Positions 8,040 through 17,073 of a stretch of 35,235 nucleotides of DNA are shown here, piece after piece. Each line of letters begins with the position of its first letter. Within the stretch, counting starts at the first letter, position 1. The stretch comes from an uncultured Lewinella sp. (GTDB lineage Bacteria > Bacteroidota > Bacteroidia > Chitinophagales > Saprospiraceae): NCBI GenBank assembly GCA_913057785.1, contig CAJXPD010000091.1:1-35235 (forward strand). Direction: 5' to 3'. Under the pieces are notes generated by a model. The model searched no databases. It was not told where the DNA came from and saw only the letters and a program-made list of their open reading frames with translations. The position numbers were made by a program, and so were the translations under genes.

Positions 8040-8984
8040 TTAGTTTTGGGTTAGTTTAACGATTTCTCCAGTCTCTATTTTGAGCAAGTGAATTTCCGCG
8101 CCATCTGCAAAATCTGTGTTGTAGGCTACATACTCTTGCCTACTGTCGATGGTGGCAAACATGATCTTTATATAGGGAACGGTTCCTAATTCTCTAAGGT
8201 CTTTTCCTAGCATATCTTCCAAAATGAAGGTGGTTGAATCCTCATTTTCTACCGCTTTGACCGCATAATTACCATCTATGAATTCGCCTTCTATTTCAGG
8301 CATGTCTTTGATTACTTCTTTTTGCCCTAGATCATATAGTTGCTTTGTAGCCCTGTAAGGATCTACGCTTTCAATTCGATTTATGAATAGATTCCCCTCT
8401 GCTGTCATTTGGGGCCTATTGGTCTTCCCGTTATCAGTCAGTCTTTCGACCTGGTTGCCCTTGGCATAATAGGCATCAGGGGTAAAACCGCCTTTGGGCC
8501 AATGGAAGAAAAAGTACCCTTCACCTGATACGTCCCAAGAAGAAAACATATGAAATCCGTCTTCAGTGACGGTAGCTAGTTCGGTAAGATGTTGCCCGTC
8601 CGCATCCACTGCCATGATTCGGGCACCTTCCCCAAGGAAGTTGGTATAGGCTATTCGCTTTCCGTCTCTTGACCACTTTGGTTCAGTATGAAATCCAGTA
8701 GAATCCAAAGCGGATATCTCCCGAACATTGTCACCATTTAGATCTGAAACAAAAATCCTGGCCATAGATTGGTCTTCCCCAACATAGGAGTAATAAGCTA
8801 GTTCCGAATGAACTGGGTTGAAATTGGGCCCTAAATCGGGGCTTCCTTTTAAGATGGTCTCGTCAACTTCTGTGGCTGGCGGGGAAGGCTGCTTCGCATC
8901 GTCTCTTTGTTCCTGCTTGCAGGCTCCTATCAAAAATGTGAGCAGTAAAATGCCCATTTGGAATGTAACTTTCATGTTTTTCAT
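8040..8984 (-). CDS. TolB-like (PD40/WD40-like) beta-propeller lipoprotein
   Basis: A 314-residue lipoprotein with lipobox LIGAC (Cys22) and a low-complexity linker (KQEQRDDAKQPSPPATEVDE). Several PD40-type blades follow, for example HSELAYYSYVGEDQSMARI, then WSRDGKRIAYTNF and MAVDADGQHLTEL. These WSxDGxxIxY repeats are the signature of the TolB/dipeptidyl-peptidase propeller class, which usually mediates protein or ligand binding at the cell envelope. No catalytic domain follows. It is the first gene of a two-gene unit with the alpha/beta hydrolase and is divergent from a paralogous propeller gene at 9229, suggesting local duplication. Confidence 0.82.
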   Translation of the reverse strand: MKNMKVTFQMGILLLTFLIGACKQEQRDDAKQPSPPATEVDETILKGSPDLGPNFNPVHSELAYYSYVGEDQSMARIFVSDLNGDNVREISALDSTGFHTEPKWSRDGKRIAYTNFLGEGARIMAVDADGQHLTELATVTEDGFHMFSSWDVSGEGYFFFHWPKGGFTPDAYYAKGNQVERLTDNGKTNRPQMTAEGNLFINRIESVDPYRATKQLYDLGQKEVIKDMPEIEGEFIDGNYAVKAVENEDSTTFILEDMLGKDLRELGTVPYIKIMFATIDSRQEYVAYNTDFADGAEIHLLKIETGEIVKLTQN

Positions 8985-9033
8985 TTTTGCTGTGTGTCCA
9001 AGCTACTCCAAAAGGCATTCGTGTCTGAGTAAG

Positions 9034-9062
9034 TTGTGATGAACGGCATTTATTGTGATGAA
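9034..9062. repeat. 10-base direct repeat between the divergent propeller genes
   Basis: TTGTGATGAA occurs at 9034-9043 and again at 9053-9062, a period of 19 bases. The pair lies in the 244-base region between the two divergently transcribed TolB-like lipoprotein genes. Tandem half-sites of this size can be binding sites of an activator or repressor, but no regulator is encoded next to it. Confidence 0.4.
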
Positions 9063-9228
9063 TAGCTAATCCAGCCATATTCTATTATAATTCCAACTGC
9101 AAAAAGTGCGCCCCTTTTAACAGCCGCTAGTGTCACTATCCTTATCCCAAAAATTGAGCTTGGTCACATTTCTTTATCGGGATCATCTCCTCCCTACTAA
9201 TTTTATATCGAACAAAAAATTTAACTCA

Positions 9229-10191
9229 ATGAACGCGACAAGTAAGAAACACCCCTTCACTGTACTATTGATCCTAAGTCTACTGTCTGGTGGCTGTATC
9301 AGTCAGTCCACCCTTGAGATTGAAGGTCATGAGCTCGTATTTTTTCAATCAAATAAAGAAGGTTCAAAGGGCAACATCTTCTTGATGAATACTGATGGAT
9401 CCAGGCAGCAGCAAATTGGTAAATCTGGGGTGAGGCCTGACTACTACCCGAATTGGTCAAAGGATGGCAGGAAGATCACCTTTGAATCGTACCGCAGAGG
9501 AGGATGGCGCATTTGGATTACAGATCCCGATGGTTCCAATGCCAGAAGATTAGACAATATTGGAAGGGACTATGAGTTTGATCCCACCTTTGACGCAGCT
9601 GGAACTCAGGTAATCTATAGTAGAAACGGTGATTTGTATAAAGTGAATGTGGTATCTGGCAAAACAGAGCGTTTTACGAACACTCCTGCTCTATACGAAT
9701 CCCAACCAGATGTTTCTCTTAATGATGATGTTATTTATGTAGCAGGTAATGAGGAGGGAGCACAAATTGTCCAAAAAAACTTGCACTCCGGCAAGGAAAA
9801 AAACTTAACGACCAAGCAGTATACAGAGCTAGCTCCAATCTGGTCGCCAGATGGCACAGCCATACTCTTCTATTCGGATCGGGAAGGTGGTTTTGAATTG
9901 TTCATCATGAATGCCGACGGAAGCAACATTAGGCGAGTTATTTCAAATGAAACACTCAAAAAGTATGGGATACAAAGGGGTACATTTTTGAAGCTGGATG
10001 AAGGGTGGAACCACTGTCTCCAATATCGCGCCACCTTTTCACCCGATGGACAATGGATCGCTTTTAGTGCTGACACGGATGATAGCCGAGAAATCTTTAT
10101 CGTTTCTAAAGACGGAAAATCATTGCGACAGCTTACCAGAAATAAACTGCACGACGGATTTCCCGCCTTTAGACCGATAGCTAAAAAATAA
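9229..10191 (+). CDS. TolB-like (PD40) beta-propeller lipoprotein
   Basis: A 320-residue protein read from ATG 9229 (MNATSKKHPF). An in-frame GTG at 9130 would put 33 non-signal residues in front of the signal peptide and is rejected. The lipobox is LSGGC (Cys23). At least five PD40 blades are visible: YYPNWSKDGRKITFES, DPTFDAAGTQVIYSR, APIWSPDGTAILFYSDREG, FSPDGQWIAFSADTD and FIVSKDGKSLRQLT, each followed by a NADGSN-like turn. This is the TolB C-terminal type propeller found in many envelope lipoproteins of Bacteroidota. It is divergent from a similar gene at 8040-8984. It ends 9 bases before the convergent ABC permease gene, with no obvious terminator between them. Confidence 0.85.
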   Translation: MNATSKKHPFTVLLILSLLSGGCISQSTLEIEGHELVFFQSNKEGSKGNIFLMNTDGSRQQQIGKSGVRPDYYPNWSKDGRKITFESYRRGGWRIWITDPDGSNARRLDNIGRDYEFDPTFDAAGTQVIYSRNGDLYKVNVVSGKTERFTNTPALYESQPDVSLNDDVIYVAGNEEGAQIVQKNLHSGKEKNLTTKQYTELAPIWSPDGTAILFYSDREGGFELFIMNADGSNIRRVISNETLKKYGIQRGTFLKLDEGWNHCLQYRATFSPDGQWIAFSADTDDSREIFIVSKDGKSLRQLTRNKLHDGFPAFRPIAKK

Positions 10192-10200
10192 AGTCTCCTT

Positions 10201-12819
10201 TCACTCTTCCTTCAAACTCTTCATCGGGTTGCTAATCGCCGCCCAAAAGGACTGCAGCCCGACTGTAGTCCAAGCTACCGACAGCGTAAGGAGTACTGTA
10301 ATCAAAAACAGAGCAATACCCAAGGAGATTCGATAAGCAAACCCATCCAACCATTGCTGCATACCATAGTACGCGATCGGTATAGCGATGAGATTGGCCA
10401 ATAAAACCAGCAAGAGGAAGTGCTTAGTAATTAAGAAGGTTACCCCAGATACCGAGGCCCCTAGTACCTTGCGAATCGCAATTTCTTTGGTGCGATCCTT
10501 AATCGTGATATTGGCAATGGCAAACATCCCCATCACGGCAATCAGGATGGCAAGGATAGTCAAAAACAGCAGCACATTGGATAAGCGATTCTCCTTGGCA
10601 TATAACTCGGCAAAATTTTGATCTAGAAAGAAGTAATCCAAGGGCGCCTGATTCGAAAATTGCGACCATACTTGGTCGATCGACTGTAAGGTTTCGGCTA
10701 AATCGTTGGTTGACAATTTCAGGTTGAGGTAGTTCTGCGGGCTTTCTCTATAGAAGAAGGCGAAGGGCTTGATGCTCGACTTAAAATCAGTGAAATGGAA
10801 ATCCTCTACCACGCCAAGAATTGTTCCCGTCCCATCCCGTGTTGAATCTTGTGGCTCGGTCATTTTCACCCGTTTACCGACATCTTCATACGTAAGCCCT
10901 AACTGCTGCAACCCGGTTTCATTGACAATGAAGTTGAGACCAGACTTATCCGTTTCCCGATCTGGGGAGAAATTTCGGCCCGCCTTGAGCGCTAGTCCCA
11001 TCGTACCCAAAAACCCAGGATCAACAGTGACCCAATTCATCGTAAAAGCATCAGGATAGCCTAAGGAGGAAGTCCAATTGAGCCCACCAATTACCCCATT
11101 AGACAAACCAGCCTCCGAAACGCTCGCGATCTTCAGTAACTCTTCTTTTAGACTTTGCTGGTTAGGGATATTTTGTATGTTTTCGATTACCAATACCTGC
11201 TCCGGCGAAAATCCTTTGTCTACATTCTTAACGTACTGGAGCTGTTGGTAAACCCCAATCGAACAAAAGATCATAAAGGTAGATATCGCAAATTGAATGA
11301 CCAGTAAACCTCGCCGTAAACCGTTTGTAGATTTCCCAGAACTATTGAATAAGCCTTTTACAGCTAGTGCTACTTTAAAGGAAGACAAGTGGATGGCGGG
11401 ATAGAGTCCTGCCAATATTCCCACCACTACGACTACCAAACCAATCATCAGAAAGGCCACAAAATTTTCAGGGTCTAAAATAGAAATGTCACGCCCCAGT
11501 ACGTCCCGTAGCTGCCTAAAGAGACCTTGGGATAAAAGACTAGCAAAGAGCAAGGCAAAAAAACTGATCAGTAGCGTTTCCACCATAAATTGTCCGATCA
11601 GAGATCCCTTATTGGCCCCAAAAACCTTCCGCACACCTACCTCTCGATATTTCTTACTCACCTCAGCGATTTTGAGATTCAAGTAGTTCAGACAGGACAT
11701 AAATAATACAAAAAGGGCCAGCAATGCTAGAATGTAGACATTGGCTATGTCTCCATTGGGTTCGAGCTCCCACTTTAGATGGGATCGCAAATGAATGTCT
11801 GTTAAAGGTTGCGAATAGATGAGGTTGTAATAGTCTCTTTCTTCCAGTTGCGACTCAAAATAAGGCTGGAGCTTGGGTTCTAAACTCGTGATCTCGGCAC
11901 CAGGAGCTAATTTGATGTAGGTGTAATAATTATACCAGCCCCAGTTTTGTTCCAGGTTTTCGAAAGGGATAGCCGCCAAAAAGTCAAAATGGAAATGGGA
12001 ATGAAGCGGTACATCTTCCAACACAGCCCCAATCTGATACACGACAGTGGTATCGCTTAGATACTGCATCAGGTTTTCTCCGACTACATTCGTTTTCCCA
12101 AAATATTTTGTAGCCGCACTTCTGGTCAGAATAATTTGGTCCCGTTTCTCCAGCGCCTTGGCTGGATCACCATGCAAGGTAGGAAAGGTGAAGATATCGA
12201 AAAAGCCAGGGTCTGTGCGAATGAAGTCTTCCTCATGAAACTTCTTTTCGGGGCTGGCGCCCAACAGGAATTTATTGCCCCAGTTGGGGAATAACCGAAC
12301 GGCAGATGCAACTTCCGGGAAATCTTTGACCAGGCTTGGAGCCAGGGCTGGAGGAGTTGTCGCATCGGGGATGCGCCTTTGTTCCGAGTCAACGAAGTCA
12401 ATAGCTACGCGGTGGATCCGATCGACATCCGTATGGAAGCGATCGTAACTCAATTCTCCTTTCAAGTAGATGAAGATGAAAATGGAACAAGCAATACCCA
12501 GCCCAAGACTCAAGACATGCAAGAGCGTATTCCCTTTGTGCTTTAGGGCATGCCGCCAGGCGAATTTGAAATAGTTATGGTACATAGTCAGGGTGTTTGA
12601 CTGCCGGCTTCTGCTTTTGATCGCGAAGGGACGTAAAAAGTGGAACACGTGGTACCAGTAAAACAACTTAGCTTGCCAGGGCTTCTTATCACCCAGTTCT
12701 AGGGCGTAGAATTCGTGCAGATCCCCTTTGATCTCTTCGAGGAGTTCATTACGGCAAAACCAAGCCAAAAAGCGATCGGCCCACTTGGGTGGACGGTGAT
12801 TATTGGAAGGAGTTACCAT
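10201..12819 (-). CDS. MacB/FtsX-type ABC transporter permease with N-terminal permease prefix domain
   Basis: An 872-residue membrane protein. Residues about 8-80 form the soluble 'permease prefix domain 2' (DRFLAWFCRNELLEEIKGDL then HEFY), found on permeases encoded beside PadR regulators. Helix one (LHVLSLGLGIACSIFIFIY, about 105-123) precedes a large periplasmic MacB-PCD domain. The first FtsX unit follows at about 355-485, with SKKYREVGVRKVFGA after its first helix. A second periplasmic domain and a second FtsX unit (about 745-860, RTKEIAIRKVLGASVSG) complete the duplicated FtsX layout. It has no ATPase domain and none is nearby, so a partner ATPase must come from elsewhere. Proteins of this class act in lipoprotein, peptide or antibiotic export, or in signalling. 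The start overlaps the PadR gene by 20 bases, showing translational coupling. Confidence 0.92.
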   Translation of the reverse strand: MVTPSNNHRPPKWADRFLAWFCRNELLEEIKGDLHEFYALELGDKKPWQAKLFYWYHVFHFLRPFAIKSRSRQSNTLTMYHNYFKFAWRHALKHKGNTLLHVLSLGLGIACSIFIFIYLKGELSYDRFHTDVDRIHRVAIDFVDSEQRRIPDATTPPALAPSLVKDFPEVASAVRLFPNWGNKFLLGASPEKKFHEEDFIRTDPGFFDIFTFPTLHGDPAKALEKRDQIILTRSAATKYFGKTNVVGENLMQYLSDTTVVYQIGAVLEDVPLHSHFHFDFLAAIPFENLEQNWGWYNYYTYIKLAPGAEITSLEPKLQPYFESQLEERDYYNLIYSQPLTDIHLRSHLKWELEPNGDIANVYILALLALFVLFMSCLNYLNLKIAEVSKKYREVGVRKVFGANKGSLIGQFMVETLLISFFALLFASLLSQGLFRQLRDVLGRDISILDPENFVAFLMIGLVVVVVGILAGLYPAIHLSSFKVALAVKGLFNSSGKSTNGLRRGLLVIQFAISTFMIFCSIGVYQQLQYVKNVDKGFSPEQVLVIENIQNIPNQQSLKEELLKIASVSEAGLSNGVIGGLNWTSSLGYPDAFTMNWVTVDPGFLGTMGLALKAGRNFSPDRETDKSGLNFIVNETGLQQLGLTYEDVGKRVKMTEPQDSTRDGTGTILGVVEDFHFTDFKSSIKPFAFFYRESPQNYLNLKLSTNDLAETLQSIDQVWSQFSNQAPLDYFFLDQNFAELYAKENRLSNVLLFLTILAILIAVMGMFAIANITIKDRTKEIAIRKVLGASVSGVTFLITKHFLLLVLLANLIAIPIAYYGMQQWLDGFAYRISLGIALFLITVLLTLSVAWTTVGLQSFWAAISNPMKSLKEE

Positions 12820-13153
12820 AGGGAAGGTTTTTCCAGGCTAAGTCAGGAATTTGGTTCCATAAGGAATTTCTCAGTTCGTGATTCTTTTCTAAAGCATGCT
12901 TGCCAGCAGCAGTGATATGAAACAGTCGTTTGCGTCGACCACCTCGCTCATGGGTACCATCAGCCAGTTTGGAGAGGAGGTAGCCTTTTTTCTCTAATCG
13001 ATTCAATCCGGAGTGAACGGCTCCAATGGCCGCCTTGCGACCGGTCTGTGTAATAATTTCCTGGCGGATGCTGAGTCCGTATGCATCTGGGTACAACACC
13101 CCTACGATCAAAAGGATCAACTCTTCGAACTCGCCTAGATTGGTACCCTTCAT
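12800..13153 (-). CDS. PadR-family transcriptional regulator
   Basis: A 117-residue winged-helix protein: EFEELILLIVGVLYPDAYGL, then SIRQEIITQTGRKAAIGAVHS, then GLNRLEKKGYL, with the wing THERGGRRKRLFHITAAGK. This is the PadR N-terminal DNA-binding domain with a short C-terminal helix for dimerisation. It overlaps the start of the ABC permease gene by 20 bases, and pairs of this kind are standard in Bacteroidota. It probably represses its own operon. A 9-base inverted repeat in the divergent intergenic region to its right is a candidate operator. The inducing ligand is unknown. Confidence 0.93.
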   Translation of the reverse strand: MKGTNLGEFEELILLIVGVLYPDAYGLSIRQEIITQTGRKAAIGAVHSGLNRLEKKGYLLSKLADGTHERGGRRKRLFHITAAGKHALEKNHELRNSLWNQIPDLAWKNLPYGNSFQ

Positions 13154-13267
13154 GTTGTAAACTTTATTTCTCTAACAATTCTCGTTCAATGAACTAGTAT
13201 TTCAGCTAGTCAAAAAGATGGTGTGAGAAGATCAAATTTCATAAATGCAGAACAAATATAAACCATA

Positions 13268-13318
13268 TTCTACAAATATGAAAATTGATCTTGAATCACC
13301 TCCTACCACTTTGTAGAA
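13268..13318. promoter_or_regulatory. Perfect 9-base inverted repeat in the PadR/S41 divergent intergenic region
   Basis: TTCTACAAA (13268-13276) and TTTGTAGAA (13310-13318) are exact reverse complements 33 bases apart. They lie in the 242-base region between the PadR operon (leftward) and the S41 peptidase gene (rightward). The position is right for a two-site operator bound by PadR or for control of both promoters. The wide spacing argues against a single dimer site and would fit cooperative binding or DNA looping. Confidence 0.45.
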
Positions 13319-13395
13319 AACACAGCTCGAAATAGGGGCAAAACACCTCGTATAACATCTCAACAATAGATACCTTCCTGCTTTAAAATAGATCC

Positions 13396-14889
13396 ATGAA
13401 GAAGAAATTAATTGTACTCCTAGTTTCCACTTTCAGCGCCTTATTCCTTTACTGCCAAGCACCACTAATGCTCAGCAGTCAACAAGCAAAGGAGGATTTC
13501 AATTGGCTACAGTCTGCACTAGAGTACGTACATCCGCGCCTATACAAATTTGAAGATAAAAAGGTATTTGACGCCCGCTTTGATAGCTTGAAGCAGCACT
13601 TAAATTCGGATATTTCTGGCCTCGATTTTCTGGCGGTAGTTAGCCAATTAAATGCAAGCGTAAACTGTGGCCATCTGTACACCATTCCACAGGCCGAACT
13701 CCAAACTGAAATACTGGAGAAAAAAGTCTTGCCCCTATACATCAAGGTAGTTAAGGACGAATTCTATGTATTCCATGATTGTAGTCCCCAAGCATCCATT
13801 CCGAATGGGGCAAAAATCCTCTCGATCAATGGTAAGAAAAGTTCGGAGATCTTGAGGCTCATCAAAGGAGGAATTGCTACGGATGGCTATATCGAAACGC
13901 GAAAGATTAGACTAATGGAGCGATACCTCTCTCCTTTATTTCAGGGCTTCGATCTCTACTATCACCTACATGTAGATCGTAGGACTGGGTTCCAGGTAGA
14001 GTTTCAGGAACAGAGAACAAAAGCTATCCAAAAAATCCAGCTCGAAGGTATCAACATGAAGGAAAGAAGAGATATTCTTCTTGAAAGATATGGTATAAAT
14101 GAACGTTCCTGGTATAGCGTACCTTCTCCCCAATTCGAGCTTTCGAAAAAGGAAGACCTTGCCATCTTGAAACTCCCCCGCTCCTTCTACAATAAAAAGA
14201 CTGATCCTAATTTTGACTCCCTTTTACACCAGGCTTTTGCTCAGTTGAAGGAGCATAAAATTCATAACCTTATTCTCGATCTAAGAAATAATGAAGGGGG
14301 TAGCGAACATCATCAAATGGAGTTGATGTCGTATCTATACGATCAACCTTTCAACCTCTATCAAAACATCTACCTCAGTCATCTAGATTTTCGTCCGCTT
14401 AGGTCCATTATTATCGAAAGGGACACCGTTGATCTGCTCTTTAATAATGATGATGAATACATGCGAAAATTGAGCCATAATCTCTGGATCAACAACTACA
14501 AGTATTCCAAAAATCTTCGGCTGAATCCTCCTAAAGAAAATGTCTTTACAGGCCAACTGTATGTGCTAATCAATGGAATAACCTTTTCCAGCGCTGCCGA
14601 TCTAGCAGCTGATCTTCGGAAAACCACCAATGCCATATTTATTGGTGAGGAAAGTGGCGGGCTATTTGAAGGCCCTACTGGCGGCAATAGTATTGTGATT
14701 CAATTGCCCAATAGTAAGATCATGGTACGGATTTCACCAAATATTCAAATTGGCTCTCAATACCAGAAACATCCGATTGGCCGTGGCGTACTGCCCGATC
14801 ATCCAATTGAATATTTTATTGATGACTTAGTGCGTAAAAGAGATCCGGAAATGGAAAAAGCATTTCGTTTAATTAAGAACAGAAAATAA
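13396..14889 (+). CDS. Secreted S41-family (tail-specific/tricorn-like) peptidase
   Basis: A 497-residue protein with a signal peptide (1-21, MKKKLIVLLVSTFSALFLYC). An N-terminal helical region (25-100) is followed by a PDZ-like section (about 110-160, PNGAKILSINGKKSSEIL) and the S41 catalytic domain from about 250. The elements are DLAILKLPRSFY, LILDLRNNEGG (292-302), VLINGITFSSAADLAADL with probable nucleophile Ser398, and IFIGEESGG with Glu418. The DLRxNxGG element and the FSSA nucleophile turn are diagnostic of the family. S41 enzymes cleave proteins near their C-termini. As a Sec-exported protein it should act in the periplasm or outside. It is divergent from PadR and convergent with the SLC13 transporter gene, with three bases between the stops. 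Confidence 0.88.
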   Translation: MKKKLIVLLVSTFSALFLYCQAPLMLSSQQAKEDFNWLQSALEYVHPRLYKFEDKKVFDARFDSLKQHLNSDISGLDFLAVVSQLNASVNCGHLYTIPQAELQTEILEKKVLPLYIKVVKDEFYVFHDCSPQASIPNGAKILSINGKKSSEILRLIKGGIATDGYIETRKIRLMERYLSPLFQGFDLYYHLHVDRRTGFQVEFQEQRTKAIQKIQLEGINMKERRDILLERYGINERSWYSVPSPQFELSKKEDLAILKLPRSFYNKKTDPNFDSLLHQAFAQLKEHKIHNLILDLRNNEGGSEHHQMELMSYLYDQPFNLYQNIYLSHLDFRPLRSIIIERDTVDLLFNNDDEYMRKLSHNLWINNYKYSKNLRLNPPKENVFTGQLYVLINGITFSSAADLAADLRKTTNAIFIGEESGGLFEGPTGGNSIVIQLPNSKIMVRISPNIQIGSQYQKHPIGRGVLPDHPIEYFIDDLVRKRDPEMEKAFRLIKNRK

Positions 14890-14892
14890 CCC

Positions 14893-16383
14893 CTACTCCG
14901 CCCAGGCCGGAAGCGCCGTTTCGATCCCCCACATCGGAATGACCAAGAAATAGAGCAGTAAAGTAAGTAGGACAACACAAATTAGATTCAGCCATAGACC
15001 GCATTTGGCCATCTCTCCAATACTTAAGCGCTCACTACCAAAGATGACCATATTGGGGCCAGTAGCGATGGGTAACATAAAGGCAAAAGAGCAAGCGAAA
15101 GTGGCAGGAATCATGAAAAGCAAAGGATTAATCTCATTAGCCACTGCTATTCCAGCTAGGAGCGGCAGAAACAGCGTAGCCGTCGCTGTATTACTATTGA
15201 CCTCCGTAAAAAAGAGCATAGAAACGACGATACTAATTACAATCAAGGCCACCGGGAGACTACCAATAAAGGCTAGGTTCTCCCCTATGTAAGCGGCCAG
15301 TCCACTTTCCTTGAGGGCCGTAGCTAAGGCCAAGCCTCCGCCAATAAGGATCAAAGGTCCCCAAGGAATCGTCACCGCCTGTTTCCAATTCAACAAGGGT
15401 TCTCCTCCTTTTTTATCCTTAATCATGAACAACAATAAGGCTCCAAACATGCCAATCGTACTATCATTCACCGTATCCCCTACCCCCAATAGACTGGTCC
15501 AGCCAGGAACAGTAAAGTTGTCGATAGCTATGTCTTTGCGCCATAGCCAGCCGATAGCAGTAAACACGAAAATGGCCAGAACTTTTTTCTCCCCTAGGTT
15601 CATTCTCCCCAGTGCCTGCCACTCCTCCTCTATTTGCTCCTTCCCCCCTTCTAGTGGTCCTTTTAAGCGATAGTATCTTACCATATACCACCAAACAATA
15701 GGCAACATGATAACAATCACTGGCAAGCCAATCTGCATCCACTTCACGAAACTCACCTCCGGCGCCTCTGGGAATAATTGCTCCAGCGTAGCGGCAAACA
15801 CCAAATTCGGTGGTGTACCAATGAGAGAGCCAGTACCCCCTACACTTGAAGCATAGGCAATACCCAACAACAATGCAAAACCGAAGCTTGAAGAGGCCCC
15901 CAATCGCTCCTCCTTCTCGATGATGGCCATCGCTATAGGCAACATTAGCAATACGATAATTACATTGGCCAACCACATGGATAAAAAAGCTGCAGCGATC
16001 ATGAAGCCTAGTAAAATCTGCCGTTTACTGGTTCCTACTTTTCTAATGATACCCAAGGCAATCCTTCGATGCAACTGCTGCAATTCCATACTCTTGGCAA
16101 TGAAGAAGCCAGCTAACAATAGGAGAATTAAACTGTGGCCATAACGAGCGGCCAAGGTGGCGGCCGGGATATTGGCCAATAGAGGGAACAAAGCCAACGG
16201 TACTAAGGCGGTAACATATACTGGGATGGCTTCCGTAAACCACCAGATCATCATCAGCACCGTGATAGCAGCTACCTGCCAAGCTTGGGGACTCATTTCT
16301 TCGGGTATCGGTAGGAGTTGGAGGAGTGAAAAAGCAATTAAGCCAGCCCACAACCCCCAATTTGTGGAAGATTTTTGCTGCAT
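14893..16383 (-). CDS. SLC13/DASS-family anion (dicarboxylate/sulfate) transporter with a non-standard first SNT motif
   Basis: A 496-residue inner-membrane transporter with about 11-12 hydrophobic segments and the divalent-anion:sodium symporter hallmarks: WWFTEAIPVYVTALVPLALFP (47-67), GTGSLIGTPPNLVF (184-197) and EVNSNTATATLFLPLL (394-409). In known members (for example VcINDY) two inverted-repeat SNT motifs bind substrate and sodium. The second is intact here (397-399), but the first position reads A-N-V (139-141, in SMWLANVIIVLLMLPI) instead of S-N-T. The substrate could be a dicarboxylate, sulfate or another anion, and the changed motif may mean altered ion coupling. The gene stands alone on the minus strand, convergent with the S41 gene and divergent from the membrane-protein gene at 16480. 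Confidence 0.9.
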   Translation of the reverse strand: MQQKSSTNWGLWAGLIAFSLLQLLPIPEEMSPQAWQVAAITVLMMIWWFTEAIPVYVTALVPLALFPLLANIPAATLAARYGHSLILLLLAGFFIAKSMELQQLHRRIALGIIRKVGTSKRQILLGFMIAAAFLSMWLANVIIVLLMLPIAMAIIEKEERLGASSSFGFALLLGIAYASSVGGTGSLIGTPPNLVFAATLEQLFPEAPEVSFVKWMQIGLPVIVIMLPIVWWYMVRYYRLKGPLEGGKEQIEEEWQALGRMNLGEKKVLAIFVFTAIGWLWRKDIAIDNFTVPGWTSLLGVGDTVNDSTIGMFGALLLFMIKDKKGGEPLLNWKQAVTIPWGPLILIGGGLALATALKESGLAAYIGENLAFIGSLPVALIVISIVVSMLFFTEVNSNTATATLFLPLLAGIAVANEINPLLFMIPATFACSFAFMLPIATGPNMVIFGSERLSIGEMAKCGLWLNLICVVLLTLLLYFLVIPMWGIETALPAWAE

Positions 16384-16479
16384 AACCGCAATTTTAACCT
16401 AATTTTTCCAATAAGTGAGCGATGTCAGACCAGCAAGAAGTTATTACATTTATGCATAATTAAGCTCAATCCCTTGTTC

Positions 16480-17043
16480 ATGGTCACCTCAACCCAACAG
16501 TTCGACTTGCTCGTAGAATATTTTCGGACGGCCAATCAACGGCTCAGTTTCCGAATTAAACAACGAGACCTTTGGCTCAAAACACAGCTACTACTTCAGG
16601 TGATAATCGTGCTGATTGTCTCTGTGGGCAATCTCCAATTCCCGGATCGTGAACGTGCCTTCCATGATCTGCTGATCTTGGCCTTTCCCATTGCTGCCTT
16701 GTGTTGCAGCTTATACAGCACGCAGGATCGCTTGATTAGTCATATTATCGCTTATCTCAATGATTTGGCAGAAACAGCAACCAACTATGGAAACCAAATG
16801 GTTCCCTTCAAGAATCTAGAATCTTCAATCGCAGGTAGAGATTATGTAAATACCGCTTTACCTATTCGTCTAATCGCTCAGCTGTTCTCCTTCCTGATTC
16901 TTCCTTTATGGATCGCGGCTTTCAGGTTATTTTCGCTGGACAATTTTGAGCTGATTCATATGATTAGCGCAGTGGTCGACCTAGTTTTGGCAGGTTTAAT
17001 TATTTGGTTGCTTAGTACTTCTTACAGTTTCAGACGGAAATAA
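16480..17043 (+). CDS. Hypothetical membrane protein, four helices
   Basis: A 187-residue protein read from ATG 16480 (MVTSTQQFDLL). The open frame extends upstream into the start of the divergent transporter gene, which is unlikely to be coding. Membrane helices are at about 34-50 (LLLQVIIVLIVSVGNL), 64-80 (LILAFPIAALCCSLY), 130-147 (LIAQLFSFLILPLWIAAF) and 162-182, with a cytoplasmic-looking loop at about 85-125. I do not recognise a family. It is followed after 30 bases by the BNR/sialidase-fold gene on the same strand, so it may be the first gene of a four-gene run ending at 19314. Confidence 0.65.
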   Translation: MVTSTQQFDLLVEYFRTANQRLSFRIKQRDLWLKTQLLLQVIIVLIVSVGNLQFPDRERAFHDLLILAFPIAALCCSLYSTQDRLISHIIAYLNDLAETATNYGNQMVPFKNLESSIAGRDYVNTALPIRLIAQLFSFLILPLWIAAFRLFSLDNFELIHMISAVVDLVLAGLIIWLLSTSYSFRRK

Positions 17044-17073
17044 TCCTTATTTTAAGGGGAAATTACCAACTGT

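Noticed and set aside
9130..9228. Extended N-terminus of the propeller lipoprotein from a GTG at 9130
   Set aside because: It would place 33 residues before a good lipoprotein signal peptide beginning at ATG 9229.
15464..15976. A 170-codon minus-strand frame inside the SLC13 transporter gene
   Set aside because: Overlaps the transporter in another frame and gives a low-complexity product without domain pattern.
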